This document shows positions 1-9,076 of a DNA stretch of 64,000 bases, in pieces; within the stretch, counting starts at the first letter, position 1; the number at the start of each line of letters is the position of its first letter. The position numbers and the translations under genes are program-made. Source of the stretch: an uncultured Opitutia bacterium (GTDB taxonomy: Bacteria > Verrucomicrobiota > Verrucomicrobiia > Opitutales > Opitutaceae); the NCBI GenBank assembly GCA_903862955.1, contig CAIPAH010000009.1:1-64000 (forward strand), read 5' to 3'. The notes beneath the pieces were generated by a model. That model made no database searches. It worked only from the letters and a program-made list of their open reading frames with translations, and was not told where the DNA came from.

Positions 1-835
1 ATCCCGCCCGACTCCGGGCCGGCAATGGGCGAGGTGGCCCCGGTCGCAAGCCGGCTCAGCAAGTTCGCCCGCTTGCGACCTTCGCTCATGGCCATGCAAA
101 CCGTTGAGGTCTCATGCCTGAAAAGTAGGCCCATTGAACAGGGCACCTCACTCCATGAGGGAAATGACGCCAACCCACCCTCAGCCCAACATTCTATCGA
201 AAATCAGAGCCGATCTGACCGCACCAGAATCAACCTGGCTTATGGTCAACGTAGGCCCAACCAACAAACGATTTGTCACCTACCCGGTGAACTTTCCACC
301 TATAAAATCAAGAACACGCCACCCCTAACGTCCGTTAGCACAATCTCGCTCCGCTACCACTTCGCCACCACTCGACCGCCCGCCGACCACCACTCCGCCA
401 CCACCACAGTAAATGCACAGGCAACATTGCCTGAAATGGCGACGAAAGGATGACCATGGGCACCAACGTCTAAGCCGACTTATTTTGACTAAGACTCCAT
501 CGATTTTACGCTCCCAAAGAAAGCATCCGCCTTAACTGAAGGATTCAAAACCCTAGGAGCATCCAGCGTAGGGAGAAGCCTCCTCAATCAATGAAAGGTG
601 GGACGCAGAACCCCTAAGGGGTTTAGCCAGTCATAGGGAAACCGTCGTTCGTTCGCCACTCGTCCACTACTACATTGTCGCTCGTGAAATTACGCGTGCC
701 TGAGCGCCACGTCTACGACCGGAATGAAATCCATGATGCTTGTCGGCTCATGCGCCGGATGAATTTACCGATTTGACGGAAACAGTAGCTCAGCTACGTT
801 TATTTACCGCGTTAGAACGCCATACCCGCCCCATG
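1..835. other. Gene-poor, AT-richer stretch of the integrated element
   Basis: I see no convincing gene here. Open frames of 142 and 64 codons exist but have no domain, no signal peptide and no clear ribosome site, and their composition differs from the codon bias of neighbouring genes. By eye the GC content is near 50 percent, well below the rest of the window. The stretch contains several perfect short-loop inverted repeats (listed separately). Its position, outside a tRNA-adjacent integrase, suggests it belongs to a mobile element whose other end is beyond the left edge. Confidence 0.5.
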
Positions 836-842
836 AATGGGG
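785..842. repeat. Three consecutive perfect hairpins before the AlpA-like gene
   Basis: Three short inverted repeats follow one another: GTAGC-TCA-GCTAC (785-797), GCGTT-AG-AACGC (809-820) and CCCCAT-GA-ATGGGG (829-842). Two similar ones lie upstream: CTAACG-TC-CGTTAG (325-338) and AACCCC-TAA-GGGGTT (609-623). All have 5-6 bp arms and 2-3 base loops. None is followed by a T run, so they are not ordinary terminators. They could be recombinase or regulator sites or a structured leader; the function is unknown. Confidence 0.5.
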
Positions 843-935
843 ACCGATAGTCGCCTGACCAGGCCGGGATCGCCTGCAGGCCGCGGCCGTATCAACGGCG
901 CGACGAGATCCACGATAGTTCAACCCCATTCAGCC

Positions 936-1199
936 ATGGCTATGCCTATTCATTCACCGCGTTCGCCCGTATTGCTTTCACCCGTGTCAGTCGGCTCGGA
1001 GGAACGCCTGCTTTTCACGCTCAATCAAGCCGCTCAGTCGCTGGCGATATCGAAGCGGACCCTTGAGCGATTGATCGCTGGCGGCACGTTCCCCGTGCCC
1101 CTCAAAATCGGTCGGTCATCGCGTGTCCCGCGCGAAGACATCGCGGACTACCTTGAACAACTCCGCCGGCAGCGCGGCGACAAAGTGGGCACGTCATGA
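936..1199 (+). CDS. AlpA/excisionase-like helix-turn-helix protein
   Basis: A small DNA-binding protein of the MerR-like HTH_17 (AlpA/excisionase) type. In phages and islands such proteins direct excision or switch on integrase transcription. The core reads LNQAAQSLAISKRTLERLI, then a basic wing with KIGRSSRVPREDIADYLEQL, the usual pattern of this fold. The open frame runs back to 837, but that ATG sits inside an inverted repeat and the first 33 residues look uncoded. I prefer the ATG at 936 (87 residues); 942 is also possible. The stop overlaps the integrase start (ATGA), so the two genes are translationally coupled and probably form one control-integration module. Confidence 0.75.
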   Translation: MAMPIHSPRSPVLLSPVSVGSEERLLFTLNQAAQSLAISKRTLERLIAGGTFPVPLKIGRSSRVPREDIADYLEQLRRQRGDKVGTS

Positions 1200-2674
1200 T
1201 TTGCTTTGTCTTCAAGCCTTGCCGCATCGTGGACGGCCAGCGGCAGGAGCGGAAATGCTATTCCGGCAAGCTGAAGCTCGATAGCTGGGCGAAGCCGCGC
1301 ATCTTCGCCTTGGAAACCACCGACCGGCGCATCGCCGAGATGAAGCTGCAGGAACTGGCGAAGGACTTTGAAAAGGAAGCCCTGGGCCTCTTGCCCGCCC
1401 GGACGGTCCGCGAGGCGCTCAACCAGCCGTTGAAGGGACTCCTGGGCGAATTCGTCGCGGACCTGCAAGCCAAGGGCCGGGCGAAGGGCACGCTGCGAAA
1501 ATATCAGGGCACCCTGAAGGTCCTGTTCGATCGGCTGGGCTGGAGTGATCTGCGCTCCGTCAATGCCAAGACGTTCGTGCACTGGCGCGCCAAGTCCGGT
1601 CTCAGTGCCAAGTCGGTCAATGATGTCCTCGCCAACGCGCAGGGATTTTTCCGCTGGTTGCGCCATCAAAAGCAGCTGGTTGAAGACCCGCTGGCCTACG
1701 TGCAGCGCATCGATACCCGCGGGCGGCCACCCTGCCGGCGCGCCCTTTCTCCCCTTGAATTCGGCCAGCTGCTCCGGACGGCGCCGTTTCACCGGGCCGT
1801 GGTTTATGCCACCGCTCTCTACACCGGCCTGCGGCGCAAGGAGCTGAACGAGATTCGCTGGATGGACTTCCTGCTCGATGAACCGAATCCCAGGGTGAGA
1901 GTGCCCGCATCGATCAGCAAGAATCGGCGGGAAGCCACCCTGCCGTTGCACCCGGAATTAGCGGCCACGCTGCTCCGGCTGAGGCCGGGGGGATTCGATC
2001 CGTTGGCGAAACCGTTCCGCCATCACGTGCCCCGGATTGAGACCGTGCGAAAAGATTTGGAGCAGGCGGGCATTCAGCTCCGGGACGAAGTTGGCCGGCG
2101 GGTCGATTTCCATTCGCTGCGCATGACCTTCGGCACGACCCTGCTAGCGAACGGCGTCCATCCCATCGTCGTCAAGGAGCTGATGCGGCACAGCGACCTC
2201 AAGCTGACGACCAACCTCTACAACGATTCATCGCAGTTGCCGCTCGCGCAAGGCGTCGGGGCGCTGCCGAGTATGGCGGGGGAAATTGATCTCCCCAGCC
2301 CTCAAAACCGGGGCAACCCTTCGAACGATCCTCTCCGACGCACATCAAAACGCACACACGCAGACCTGGCTGGCGAGGTAAATTCGGCTGGTAATGCGCA
2401 CACAAAAATGAACGCGCAGAAGGCCGGTGAGAAGGAACTCACCAGCCCTGAAATTTCTAAAACCTTCATTTCCAATGTCCCGAATTTTCACGAGTCAGTT
2501 TTTGCACGCACATCGAAACGCACACAAAAACACGCACAAACGGGGGTCGCAGGCAGTCATGACGTGTCAGCGCCTGTCGTCGAGAGTCCGCCAGCACCTA
2601 CGCTGCAACCATCGGTCAGTGTCGGGGTTAGACGCGACTTGACGCGACAAAACGCGAAGATTCGCGTCGGGTAA
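1196..2674 (+). CDS. Tyrosine recombinase / integrase
   Basis: A site-specific integrase of 492 residues. The N-terminal part carries an arm-type DNA-binding region and a SAM-like core-binding domain (about residues 75-170). The catalytic domain follows with a complete set: Arg213 in TGLRRKEL, the SKNRR lysine, His306-x-x-Arg309 in HSLRMTF, His332 in MRHSDLKLT and the nucleophile Tyr342. About 150 residues follow the tyrosine, an unusually long tail rich in Arg, Lys, Thr and His with a duplicated RTSKRT motif. The stop lies two bases from the 3' end of a tRNA-Pro gene, the classic place for an integrase that recombines into the tRNA 3' end. The element therefore extends leftwards. The catalytic set looks intact. 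Confidence 0.95.
   Translation: MICFVFKPCRIVDGQRQERKCYSGKLKLDSWAKPRIFALETTDRRIAEMKLQELAKDFEKEALGLLPARTVREALNQPLKGLLGEFVADLQAKGRAKGTLRKYQGTLKVLFDRLGWSDLRSVNAKTFVHWRAKSGLSAKSVNDVLANAQGFFRWLRHQKQLVEDPLAYVQRIDTRGRPPCRRALSPLEFGQLLRTAPFHRAVVYATALYTGLRRKELNEIRWMDFLLDEPNPRVRVPASISKNRREATLPLHPELAATLLRLRPGGFDPLAKPFRHHVPRIETVRKDLEQAGIQLRDEVGRRVDFHSLRMTFGTTLLANGVHPIVVKELMRHSDLKLTTNLYNDSSQLPLAQGVGALPSMAGEIDLPSPQNRGNPSNDPLRRTSKRTHADLAGEVNSAGNAHTKMNAQKAGEKELTSPEISKTFISNVPNFHESVFARTSKRTQKHAQTGVAGSHDVSAPVVESPPAPTLQPSVSVGVRRDLTRQNAKIRVG
2338..2530 (+). repeat. Repeated ACGCACATC(A/G)AAACGCACAC units in integrase 3' end
   Basis: Two near-identical 20-base units start at about 2339 and 2508, with further related ACGCACA-type strings between and after them. 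They encode the duplicated RTSKRT motif. Clusters of direct repeats next to an attachment site can be arm-type binding sites for a tyrosine recombinase, but the repetition could equally reflect only the protein sequence. Confidence 0.45.
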
Positions 2675-2676
2675 AA

Positions 2677-2754
<78 letters not shown>

Positions 2755-2848
2755 ACAAAATTGGAAGGGTCACAAAGCGGCATGCCACCAACCGAGGCAA
2801 GTTGTTTTTCTGGCTCCGGGTTCGACCGCGAAATTTCCCGGCAAATTT

Positions 2849-2940
2849 AGCCGCGAATGGACGCACATTGACGCGAATTCGGGCGAATAATTTTAGCCCA
2901 CTTGACCGAAATTCGCGTTCATTCGCGTCCATTCGCGGTT
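2849..2940. repeat. Dispersed inverted repeat (CGCGAATGGACGCG type)
   Basis: The left arm GCCGCGAATGGACGC, followed by ACGCGAATT, is mirrored on the right by ATTCGCGT and CATTCGCGTCCATTCGCGG, enclosing a short spacer. The unit lies in a 380-base gap between the tRNA and the first sigma-54 promoter in which I find no gene. Such palindromes built of repeated 'gcgaatgg' words are common between genes in verrucomicrobial genomes (general knowledge); the role is unknown. Confidence 0.75.
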
Positions 2941-3096
2941 GCTTGCTTCTGCCTTGGATTTAGCGCCCCTAATTTTCCCGGTTTTGGGAAACACGTCTCC
3001 CGTCCGCGGAAAAATTAAGCGTCCAAAAACCACCCTGCCAAACGTAGATGAAATTTATTTCGTTTATGGACAATAACTAACGAACGATAAAATCGC

Positions 3097-3113
3097 TTGG
3101 CATGGCGCCTGCA
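3097..3113 (+). promoter_or_regulatory. Sigma-54 (-24/-12) promoter
   Basis: TTGGCATGGCGCCTGCA has the invariant GG (3099-3100) and GC (3111-3112) separated by exactly ten bases and matches the TTGGCAN-N-TGCA consensus closely. It predicts a start of transcription near 3124, 14 bases before the ATG of the small exported protein. The adjacent gene encodes a sigma-54 activator, which supports the call. Confidence 0.85.
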
Positions 3114-3137
3114 ATTACCCGGGCACAACTCAATCCC

Positions 3138-3395
3138 ATGAAGACTTCCCTCAAGCTCATCGCCCTTCTCCTCGCCGCCGGTTATCCGGTCGCGGCTTTT
3201 GCCCAGTTCGCCGGGGCCTCGATTCCCGCGGCTGCCAACCTCCCCACCATCGCCGGCATGTTCACCGCGGTGTTCGTCGGGCTCATGCTCCTCAAGGACT
3301 ACTCCCGCCCAAGCGTGAGCCTGGCCCCCAAGGCGCCCGTGATCGTGCCGCCGGCCAATTGCTTCAGCGTCCGGACCGATCGCCTCGCCGCTTGA
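3138..3395 (+). CDS. Small exported protein with one membrane helix
   Basis: An 85-residue protein of no family I recognise. Residues 1-22 form a signal peptide (MKTSLKLIALLLAAGYPVAA, then FAQ). Residues about 30-48 form one hydrophobic helix (LPTIAGMFTAVFVGLMLLKD), followed by a proline-rich tail with a single Cys. An upstream in-frame ATG at 3102 lies between the -24 and -12 elements of the sigma-54 promoter and cannot be transcribed from it, so the start at 3138 is preferred. It lies 31 bases before the NtrC-type regulator and is probably co-transcribed with it, which would make the regulator autoregulated. A second small exported protein at 23.8 kb has the same promoter arrangement. Confidence 0.7.
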   Translation: MKTSLKLIALLLAAGYPVAAFAQFAGASIPAAANLPTIAGMFTAVFVGLMLLKDYSRPSVSLAPKAPVIVPPANCFSVRTDRLAA

Positions 3396-3426
3396 CTCCG
3401 GCGGCGCCCGCTCCGTCACATTGCCC

Positions 3427-4794
<1,368 letters not shown>

Positions 4795-4798
4795 GTTT

Positions 4799-5253
4799 CA
4801 GCCACAAAGAGGCGCAGGCAGCGCAAGACCCTGCCTATGAACGAAAACATTATTGCCCTTTGTGACCGAATCCGTGAAGCCAGCCTTTCGCTCCACCGTT
4901 ATCTCCGCCACGGCCATCTGGAAAAGGTCTATGAAAACGGCCTGGCCCACCGGCTGGTTATGCAAGACCTCATCGTGAGCCAACAGCACCCTCTCCAGGT
5001 CAAAGACCAGGATGGAACCGTCTTGGGTGAATACCTGGCCGATCTCCTCGTTGCGCAGGTTCTCATCGTCGAACTGAAGGACTGCCGCGCCCTGGCCAGC
5101 GAACATACCGCCCAACTGCTCGGTTACCTGCGGGCGACGCGCATGGAGCATGGTTTGCTCATAAACTTTGGCTCGCCTCGGCTGGAAATCCGGAAGTTTG
5201 TGCTCTCCGAAGCGATCTGAATTCTTTTGCGCTGCTTGCGCCTTTTCGCGGCC
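4799..5253. repeat. Inverted repeat bracketing the GxxExxY gene
   Basis: The left arm (4799-4828, containing GAGGCGCAGGCAGCGCAAGA) is the imperfect reverse complement of the right arm (5221-5253, containing TTTTGCGCTGCTTGCGCC). The pair encloses exactly one gene, the GxxExxY protein, between a response regulator and its kinase. The arrangement resembles a palindromic repeat unit that has been opened by, or moves together with, the gene. Confidence 0.7.
4837..5220 (+). CDS. GxxExxY family protein (PDDEXK_3-like)
   Basis: 127 residues with the family signature GHLEKVY (G-x-x-E-x-x-Y, residues about 26-32). The pattern after it, LVQQHPLQVKDQDG-like then GEYLADLLV and VIVELKD, resembles a PD-(D/E)xK nuclease fold (acidic residue, then ExK in VELKD). 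The family is named TIGR04256/PF13366; its biological role is not established. Members are often present in many copies per genome. This one interrupts a two-component operon and is enclosed by an inverted repeat, which suggests a mobile or repeat-associated cassette. I infer association with the repeat, not a role in signalling. Confidence 0.85.
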   Translation: MNENIIALCDRIREASLSLHRYLRHGHLEKVYENGLAHRLVMQDLIVSQQHPLQVKDQDGTVLGEYLADLLVAQVLIVELKDCRALASEHTAQLLGYLRATRMEHGLLINFGSPRLEIRKFVLSEAI

Positions 5254-5264
5254 AACCCCTCCCC

Positions 5265-6593
5265 ATGCCCAACCGGAAGAAAAAGCTCGCCCACGAGAGG
5301 GCCGTTTTTATCCAAGTCCTCCTCGGCGGCGCGCCGGCGGTGATCACGTCGCTCTGCATCCTCTGGTTCGGCGACGGCTGGGATCCGAAGCACCAGTGGA
5401 CGCTCACCCTCGTGATCGTCGGCTGCTGGCTGGGTTTTGCCCTCGCCGTGCAGAATCGCGTGGTGCGGCCGCTGCAGACGATGGCCAACCTCCTGTCCGC
5501 GTTGCGCGAGGGCGATTTCTCCGTCCGCGCCCGCGGCGCGCGCCGCGACGAGCCGCTCGGCGACGTGATGTCGGAAATCAACATGCTGAGCCGCACGTTG
5601 CAGGAGCAGCGGCTCAGCGCTCTCGAAGCCACCGCGCTGCTGCGCACGGTGATGGAGGAGATCGAGGTCGCGATTTTCGCCTTCGACAGCGACGGCCGCC
5701 TGCGCCTCGCCAACCACGCGGGGCAACTCCTGCTCGGCAAACCCGCCGAGCGCATCCTCGGCCGCGAAGCCGCGGAGATCGGCCTCGGCGAATGCCTCAC
5801 CGGCGAGCCCGCCCGCCTGCTCACAACGACCTTCGCCAGCGGCGGCGGCCGCTGGGGCATGCGCCGCAGCCTGTTCCGCGAGGGCGGCCGGCCGCATCAC
5901 CTGATCGTCATCGGCGATCTCAGCCGCACCTTGCGCGAGGAGGAAACCCGCGCGTGGCAGCGCCTCGTTCGCGTCCTCGGCCATGAGCTCAATAACTCGC
6001 TCGCGCCCATCAAGTCCCTCGCCGGCAGCCTCGCCAGCCTCCTGCGCCGCGCGCCCCGCCCGTCCGACTGGGAGGACGACATGCGCTCGGGCCTCGACAT
6101 CATCGAGAACCGCGCCGACGGCCTCAGCCGCTTCATGCAGGCCTATGCCCGCCTCGCGCGCCTGCCCGTGCCCACGCTCGCGCATTGCGAAGTCCCCGCA
6201 CTCGTCCAGCGCGTCACCGCCCTCGAGGCCCGCCTGCCCGTGACCGTGCTCGGCGGCCCGCCGCTTGAGGTTTCCTGCGATGCCGCGCAGATCGAACAGG
6301 TTCTCATCAACCTCCTCAAGAACGCCGTCGAGGCTGCCCAGGAAACTGACGGCGGCGTGCGCATCGCGTGGAAGAGAACCGCGACCCATGCGGAGATCTC
6401 CGTCGAGGACGACGGCCCCGGCCTGGCCAACACCGCCAATCTCTTCGTCCCGTTTTTCACCACGAAGTCCGAAGGCTCCGGCATCGGCCTCGTCCTGTGC
6501 CGGCAAATCGCGGAAAACCACCGCGGTTCACTCACGCTCACGAACCGCGAAGGCGCCTCCGGCTGTGTCGCGCTGCTGAAATTGCCCGTGTGA
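5265..6593 (+). CDS. NtrB-type membrane sensor histidine kinase
   Basis: 442 residues. Two hydrophobic segments (about 15-35 and 46-64) with only a short external loop precede a HAMP domain (VVRPLQTMANLLSALREGDF). A PAS-like region follows (VAIFAFDSDGRLRLANHAGQ), then a HisKA domain with the phosphorylated His240 in GHELNNSLAPIKS, and a HATPase domain with N box (NLLKNAVEAA), DDGPG and GSGIGL motifs. The short loop suggests sensing in or at the membrane. The H-box form HELNNSLAPI is typical of NtrB/PrsK-like kinases that pair with sigma-54 activators, so the upstream regulator is the expected partner despite the intervening GxxExxY gene. Confidence 0.95.
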   Translation: MPNRKKKLAHERAVFIQVLLGGAPAVITSLCILWFGDGWDPKHQWTLTLVIVGCWLGFALAVQNRVVRPLQTMANLLSALREGDFSVRARGARRDEPLGDVMSEINMLSRTLQEQRLSALEATALLRTVMEEIEVAIFAFDSDGRLRLANHAGQLLLGKPAERILGREAAEIGLGECLTGEPARLLTTTFASGGGRWGMRRSLFREGGRPHHLIVIGDLSRTLREEETRAWQRLVRVLGHELNNSLAPIKSLAGSLASLLRRAPRPSDWEDDMRSGLDIIENRADGLSRFMQAYARLARLPVPTLAHCEVPALVQRVTALEARLPVTVLGGPPLEVSCDAAQIEQVLINLLKNAVEAAQETDGGVRIAWKRTATHAEISVEDDGPGLANTANLFVPFFTTKSEGSGIGLVLCRQIAENHRGSLTLTNREGASGCVALLKLPV

Positions 6594-6610
6594 CGCGTCG
6601 CGCAATTTTT

Positions 6611-6704
6611 TGCCCACGGATCACACGAAAAACACGGAGGTAGATGGGCGCGGCATCGCCGTTACCCGACTTTCCATCCGTGTATTCCGTGTGATCCGTG
6701 GGCA
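6611..6704. repeat. Inverted repeat (CCCACGGATCACACG type)
   Basis: The left arm TGCCCACGGATCACACGAAA (6611 onwards) is mirrored by TCCGTGTGATCCGTGGGCA (ending at 6704). A single arm, TTCCGTGTGATCCGTGGGC, recurs at 55571-55589. It follows the histidine kinase gene and may act as a transcription barrier, but it has no strong T tract. Confidence 0.8.
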
Positions 6705-6748
6705 CCCATTCAGGACCCTCATCCCATTTCCGGGATTACAGCGTCCCG

Positions 6749-6763
6749 CGAACGGCCCGTTCG
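6749..6763. promoter_or_regulatory. Candidate activator dyad upstream of sigma-54 promoter
   Basis: CGAACGG-C-CCGTTCG is a perfect 7-bp-arm dyad about 70 bases before the -24 element of the adaptor gene. NtrC-type activators bind dyads at this kind of distance, so this is a candidate upstream activating site. I did not find the same dyad before the other -24/-12 sites, which weakens the case. Confidence 0.4.
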
Positions 6764-6832
6764 ATAAGTGGGCAAAGTCGGGCCTAAATTTTTAGCCTTT
6801 CCCCTTCAATGGCTTACATTGCTTCTTCCACT

Positions 6833-6849
6833 CTGGCACGGCGCGTGCA
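6833..6849 (+). promoter_or_regulatory. Sigma-54 (-24/-12) promoter
   Basis: TCTGGCACGGCGCGTGCAA contains TGGCACG, and the GG (6835-6836) and GC (6847-6848) are ten bases apart. Transcription should start near 6860, only about five bases before the ATG of the adaptor gene, which implies a nearly leaderless message. Confidence 0.85.
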
Positions 6850-6864
6850 ATTATTCGCGCGCCC

Positions 6865-8133
6865 ATGGACATCCAGCGCCCCGACCAAACCAAAGCCAAG
6901 CGTAAGAAACGCCTCATCATCGGCGCCGTTGCCGCCGTGGCGGTCATCGCCATCACGGTGTTGCTCGCCCGGCTCAAGCCCGCGGTGCCCAGCGTGGACA
7001 AGAACCTGGTCTGGACCGGTGAGGTGAAACGCGGGCAGATGCTCCGCCAGGTCCGCGGCCTCGGCACGCTCGTGCCGGAAGACATCACCTGGCTCGCCGC
7101 GCGCACCGAGGGTCGCGTCGACAAGATCGTCCTTCGACCCGGCGCCACCGTCACCCCCGACAGCGTGATCCTCATCCTCACGAATCCCGAGGTTGTGCGC
7201 ACCGCCAACGACGCCGACTCGAAGTTCAAGGCCGCCGAGGCCGAGCTGGACAATCTCAAGTTCACCATCGAGAGCAGCGTGCTCGCGCAGGAATCCACCG
7301 CCGCCCAAGCCCAGGCGGATTACGAACAGGCCAAGCTCAAGGCCGAGGTGAACGACCAGTTGTTCAAGGACGGCCTCGTCTCCGCACTCGAGCTCCGTCT
7401 CTCGAAGGTCAACGCCGACCAGGCGGGGACAAAGAACGGCATCGAGCAAAAACGCTACGCCTTCATCAAGGACTCCACCGCCCCGCAGCTCGCCGTCAAA
7501 CAGGCCGAGGTCGAGCGCCTCCGCGACGAGGCCAAGCAGCGCCACGACGAGCTCGATGCCCTCACCGTCCGCGCCGGCATGAACGGCGTGCTCCAGCTGC
7601 TCGGGACGGCCACCGTGCCGGTGGATGTCGGCACCCAGGTAACCCCCGGCACCAACCTCGCCCGCGTCGCCGATCCCCTCCGCCTCAAGGCCGAGATCCG
7701 CGTCGCGGAAACCCAGGCCAAGGACATCCTCATCGGCCAGCTCGCCGAGGTCGATACCCGCAATGGCGTCGTCAACGGCAAGGTCTCCCGCATCGATCCT
7801 TCGGTTCAGAACGGCACCGTCACGGTCGACGTCATCTTTACAGGCGAACTGCCGAAGGGCTCGCGGCCCGACCTCAGTGTCGACGGCACCATCGAACTCG
7901 AGCGCCTCGACAACGTCGTCTACGTCGGCCGCCCCGCGTTCGGCCAGGAAAACAGCCAGGTTGGCATCTTCAAACTCGACGAGGACAAGGTCTACGCCGC
8001 CCGCACGCAGGTGAAGTTCGGCCGCAGCTCCGTCAACACCATCGAGGTCGTCAGCGGCCTCCAGCCCGGCGACTGGGTGATACTCTCCGACATGTCGCCC
8101 TACGACGCCAACGACCGCATCAAATTGAACTGA
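6865..8133 (+). CDS. MacA/HlyD-like periplasmic adaptor of an ABC exporter
   Basis: A membrane-fusion protein of 422 residues linking an inner-membrane ABC permease to an outer-membrane channel. A basic N terminus is followed by one inner-membrane helix (about 14-32, LIIGAVAAVAVIAITVLLA). Next come a lipoyl half-motif (GRVDKIVLRPGATVTPDSVI), a long alpha-hairpin (about 110-230, rich in Ala, Gln, Glu) and the second lipoyl half (LTVRAGMNGVLQLL). Beta-barrel and membrane-proximal domains complete it (GQLAEVDTRNGVVNGKVSRI; VVSGLQPGDWVILS). It begins the export cluster and is followed by the ATPase and five permeases. A sigma-54 promoter lies directly upstream. No second adaptor is present in the window. 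Confidence 0.93.
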   Translation: MDIQRPDQTKAKRKKRLIIGAVAAVAVIAITVLLARLKPAVPSVDKNLVWTGEVKRGQMLRQVRGLGTLVPEDITWLAARTEGRVDKIVLRPGATVTPDSVILILTNPEVVRTANDADSKFKAAEAELDNLKFTIESSVLAQESTAAQAQADYEQAKLKAEVNDQLFKDGLVSALELRLSKVNADQAGTKNGIEQKRYAFIKDSTAPQLAVKQAEVERLRDEAKQRHDELDALTVRAGMNGVLQLLGTATVPVDVGTQVTPGTNLARVADPLRLKAEIRVAETQAKDILIGQLAEVDTRNGVVNGKVSRIDPSVQNGTVTVDVIFTGELPKGSRPDLSVDGTIELERLDNVVYVGRPAFGQENSQVGIFKLDEDKVYAARTQVKFGRSSVNTIEVVSGLQPGDWVILSDMSPYDANDRIKLN

Positions 8134-8204
8134 TTCTCCCTGTAACTTTTCGCCTGCCCCGCGTGTTCCTAGTTCTCACCACCACTGCTTCGCCCGCCCC
8201 AGCG

Positions 8205-8303
8205 ATGAACCTGAACGCCTCCCGTCCCGTGCTCTCCCTCCTTTTCATCCTCGTTTCCCTCGTCGTGCTCGTCGCGACCGATGCCGACCGCTCGGAGACC
8301 TGA
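8205..8303 (+). CDS. Possible 32-residue membrane peptide
   Basis: A short open frame starting MNLNASRPVLSLL and containing one strongly hydrophobic run (LSLLFILVSLVVLVAT), then a charged end (DADRSET). It lies between the adaptor and ATPase genes in the same direction. Small single-helix proteins are sometimes encoded beside ABC exporters, but the frame is short and I have no family match, so it could be chance. Confidence 0.4.
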   Translation: MNLNASRPVLSLLFILVSLVVLVATDADRSET

Positions 8304-8358
8304 CCGCGCGCACCCCTTTCGTCCGATCCTCATCATCCCCAACCCAACTCCTCCTCCC

Positions 8359-9054
8359 ATGTCCGATTCCCTGATCAAGCTCGAAGGCGTCACCAAGGTC
8401 TTCCTCACCGACGAAGTCGAAACCCACGCGTTGTCCGGCATCCACATGGACATCAAGAAGGGCGAATACGTCTCGATCGCCGGCCCCTCGGGCTGCGGCA
8501 AGTCCACCCTGCTCTCCATCCTCGGCCTGCTCGATTCCCCGACGGAGGGCTCCTACATCCTCAACGACCGCCCGGTGCAGGGCCTCTCGCTCCCCGAGCG
8601 CGCGCGCATCCGCAACCGCGAGATCGGCTTCATTTTCCAGTCGTTCAACCTCATCGGCGACCTGACCGTGTATGAAAACGTCGAGCTGCCGCTCACCTAC
8701 CGCGGCATGCCCGCCGCCGAGCGCAAGGCCGCCGCCACCGAGGCCCTCGAGAAGGTCGGCATGGGCCACCGCGCCAAGCACCTTCCGTCCCAGCTCTCCG
8801 GCGGCCAGCAGCAGCGCGTCGCCGTCGCCCGCGCCCTCGCCGGCAAACCCGCCGTGCTCCTCGCGGACGAGCCCACCGGCAACCTCGATTCGAAGAACGG
8901 CGACTCCGTCATGCAGCTCCTCGCCGAGTTGCACAAGGGCGGCGCCACCATCGTGATGGTCACGCACGACACGCGCTTCGCGCGCCACGCCGATCGCACG
9001 ATTCACATCTTCGACGGCCGCGTCGTCCAGGAGCAGGTCGAGCAGGCGCACTGA
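8359..9054 (+). CDS. MacB/LolD-type ABC transporter ATPase
   Basis: A soluble ATPase of 231 residues that would energise the adjacent FtsX-fold permeases. Walker A is GPSGCGKST, the Q loop lies in IGFIFQSFNLI, the signature is LSGGQQQRVAVARAL, Walker B plus D loop is LLADEPTGNLDS, and the H loop is MVTHD. The length and the NLIGDLTVYENVELPL segment are typical of the MacB/LolD/FtsE group rather than of import ATPases. The ATG at 8359 (MSDSLIKLEG) is preferred to a longer proline-rich frame from 8281. All five following permeases lack an ATPase domain, so this protein is the likely partner of some or all of them. Confidence 0.95.
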   Translation: MSDSLIKLEGVTKVFLTDEVETHALSGIHMDIKKGEYVSIAGPSGCGKSTLLSILGLLDSPTEGSYILNDRPVQGLSLPERARIRNREIGFIFQSFNLIGDLTVYENVELPLTYRGMPAAERKAAATEALEKVGMGHRAKHLPSQLSGGQQQRVAVARALAGKPAVLLADEPTGNLDSKNGDSVMQLLAELHKGGATIVMVTHDTRFARHADRTIHIFDGRVVQEQVEQAH

Positions 9055-9076
9055 GTCCCGCCACGGCGGGACAGCT

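Noticed and set aside
25-453. A 142-codon open frame at the left edge
   Set aside because: No domain or codon bias, low complexity at the end, and an overlapping second frame. Treated as non-coding.
325-820. Possible integron attC sites (CTAAC/GTTAG pairs)
   Set aside because: The pairs are too close together and GTTAGCA and GTTAGAA do not fit the GTTRRRY core; no cassette array or IntI is present.
3102-3137. ATG at 3102 as start of the small exported protein
   Set aside because: It lies between the -24 and -12 elements of the sigma-54 promoter, and the signal peptide begins at 3138.
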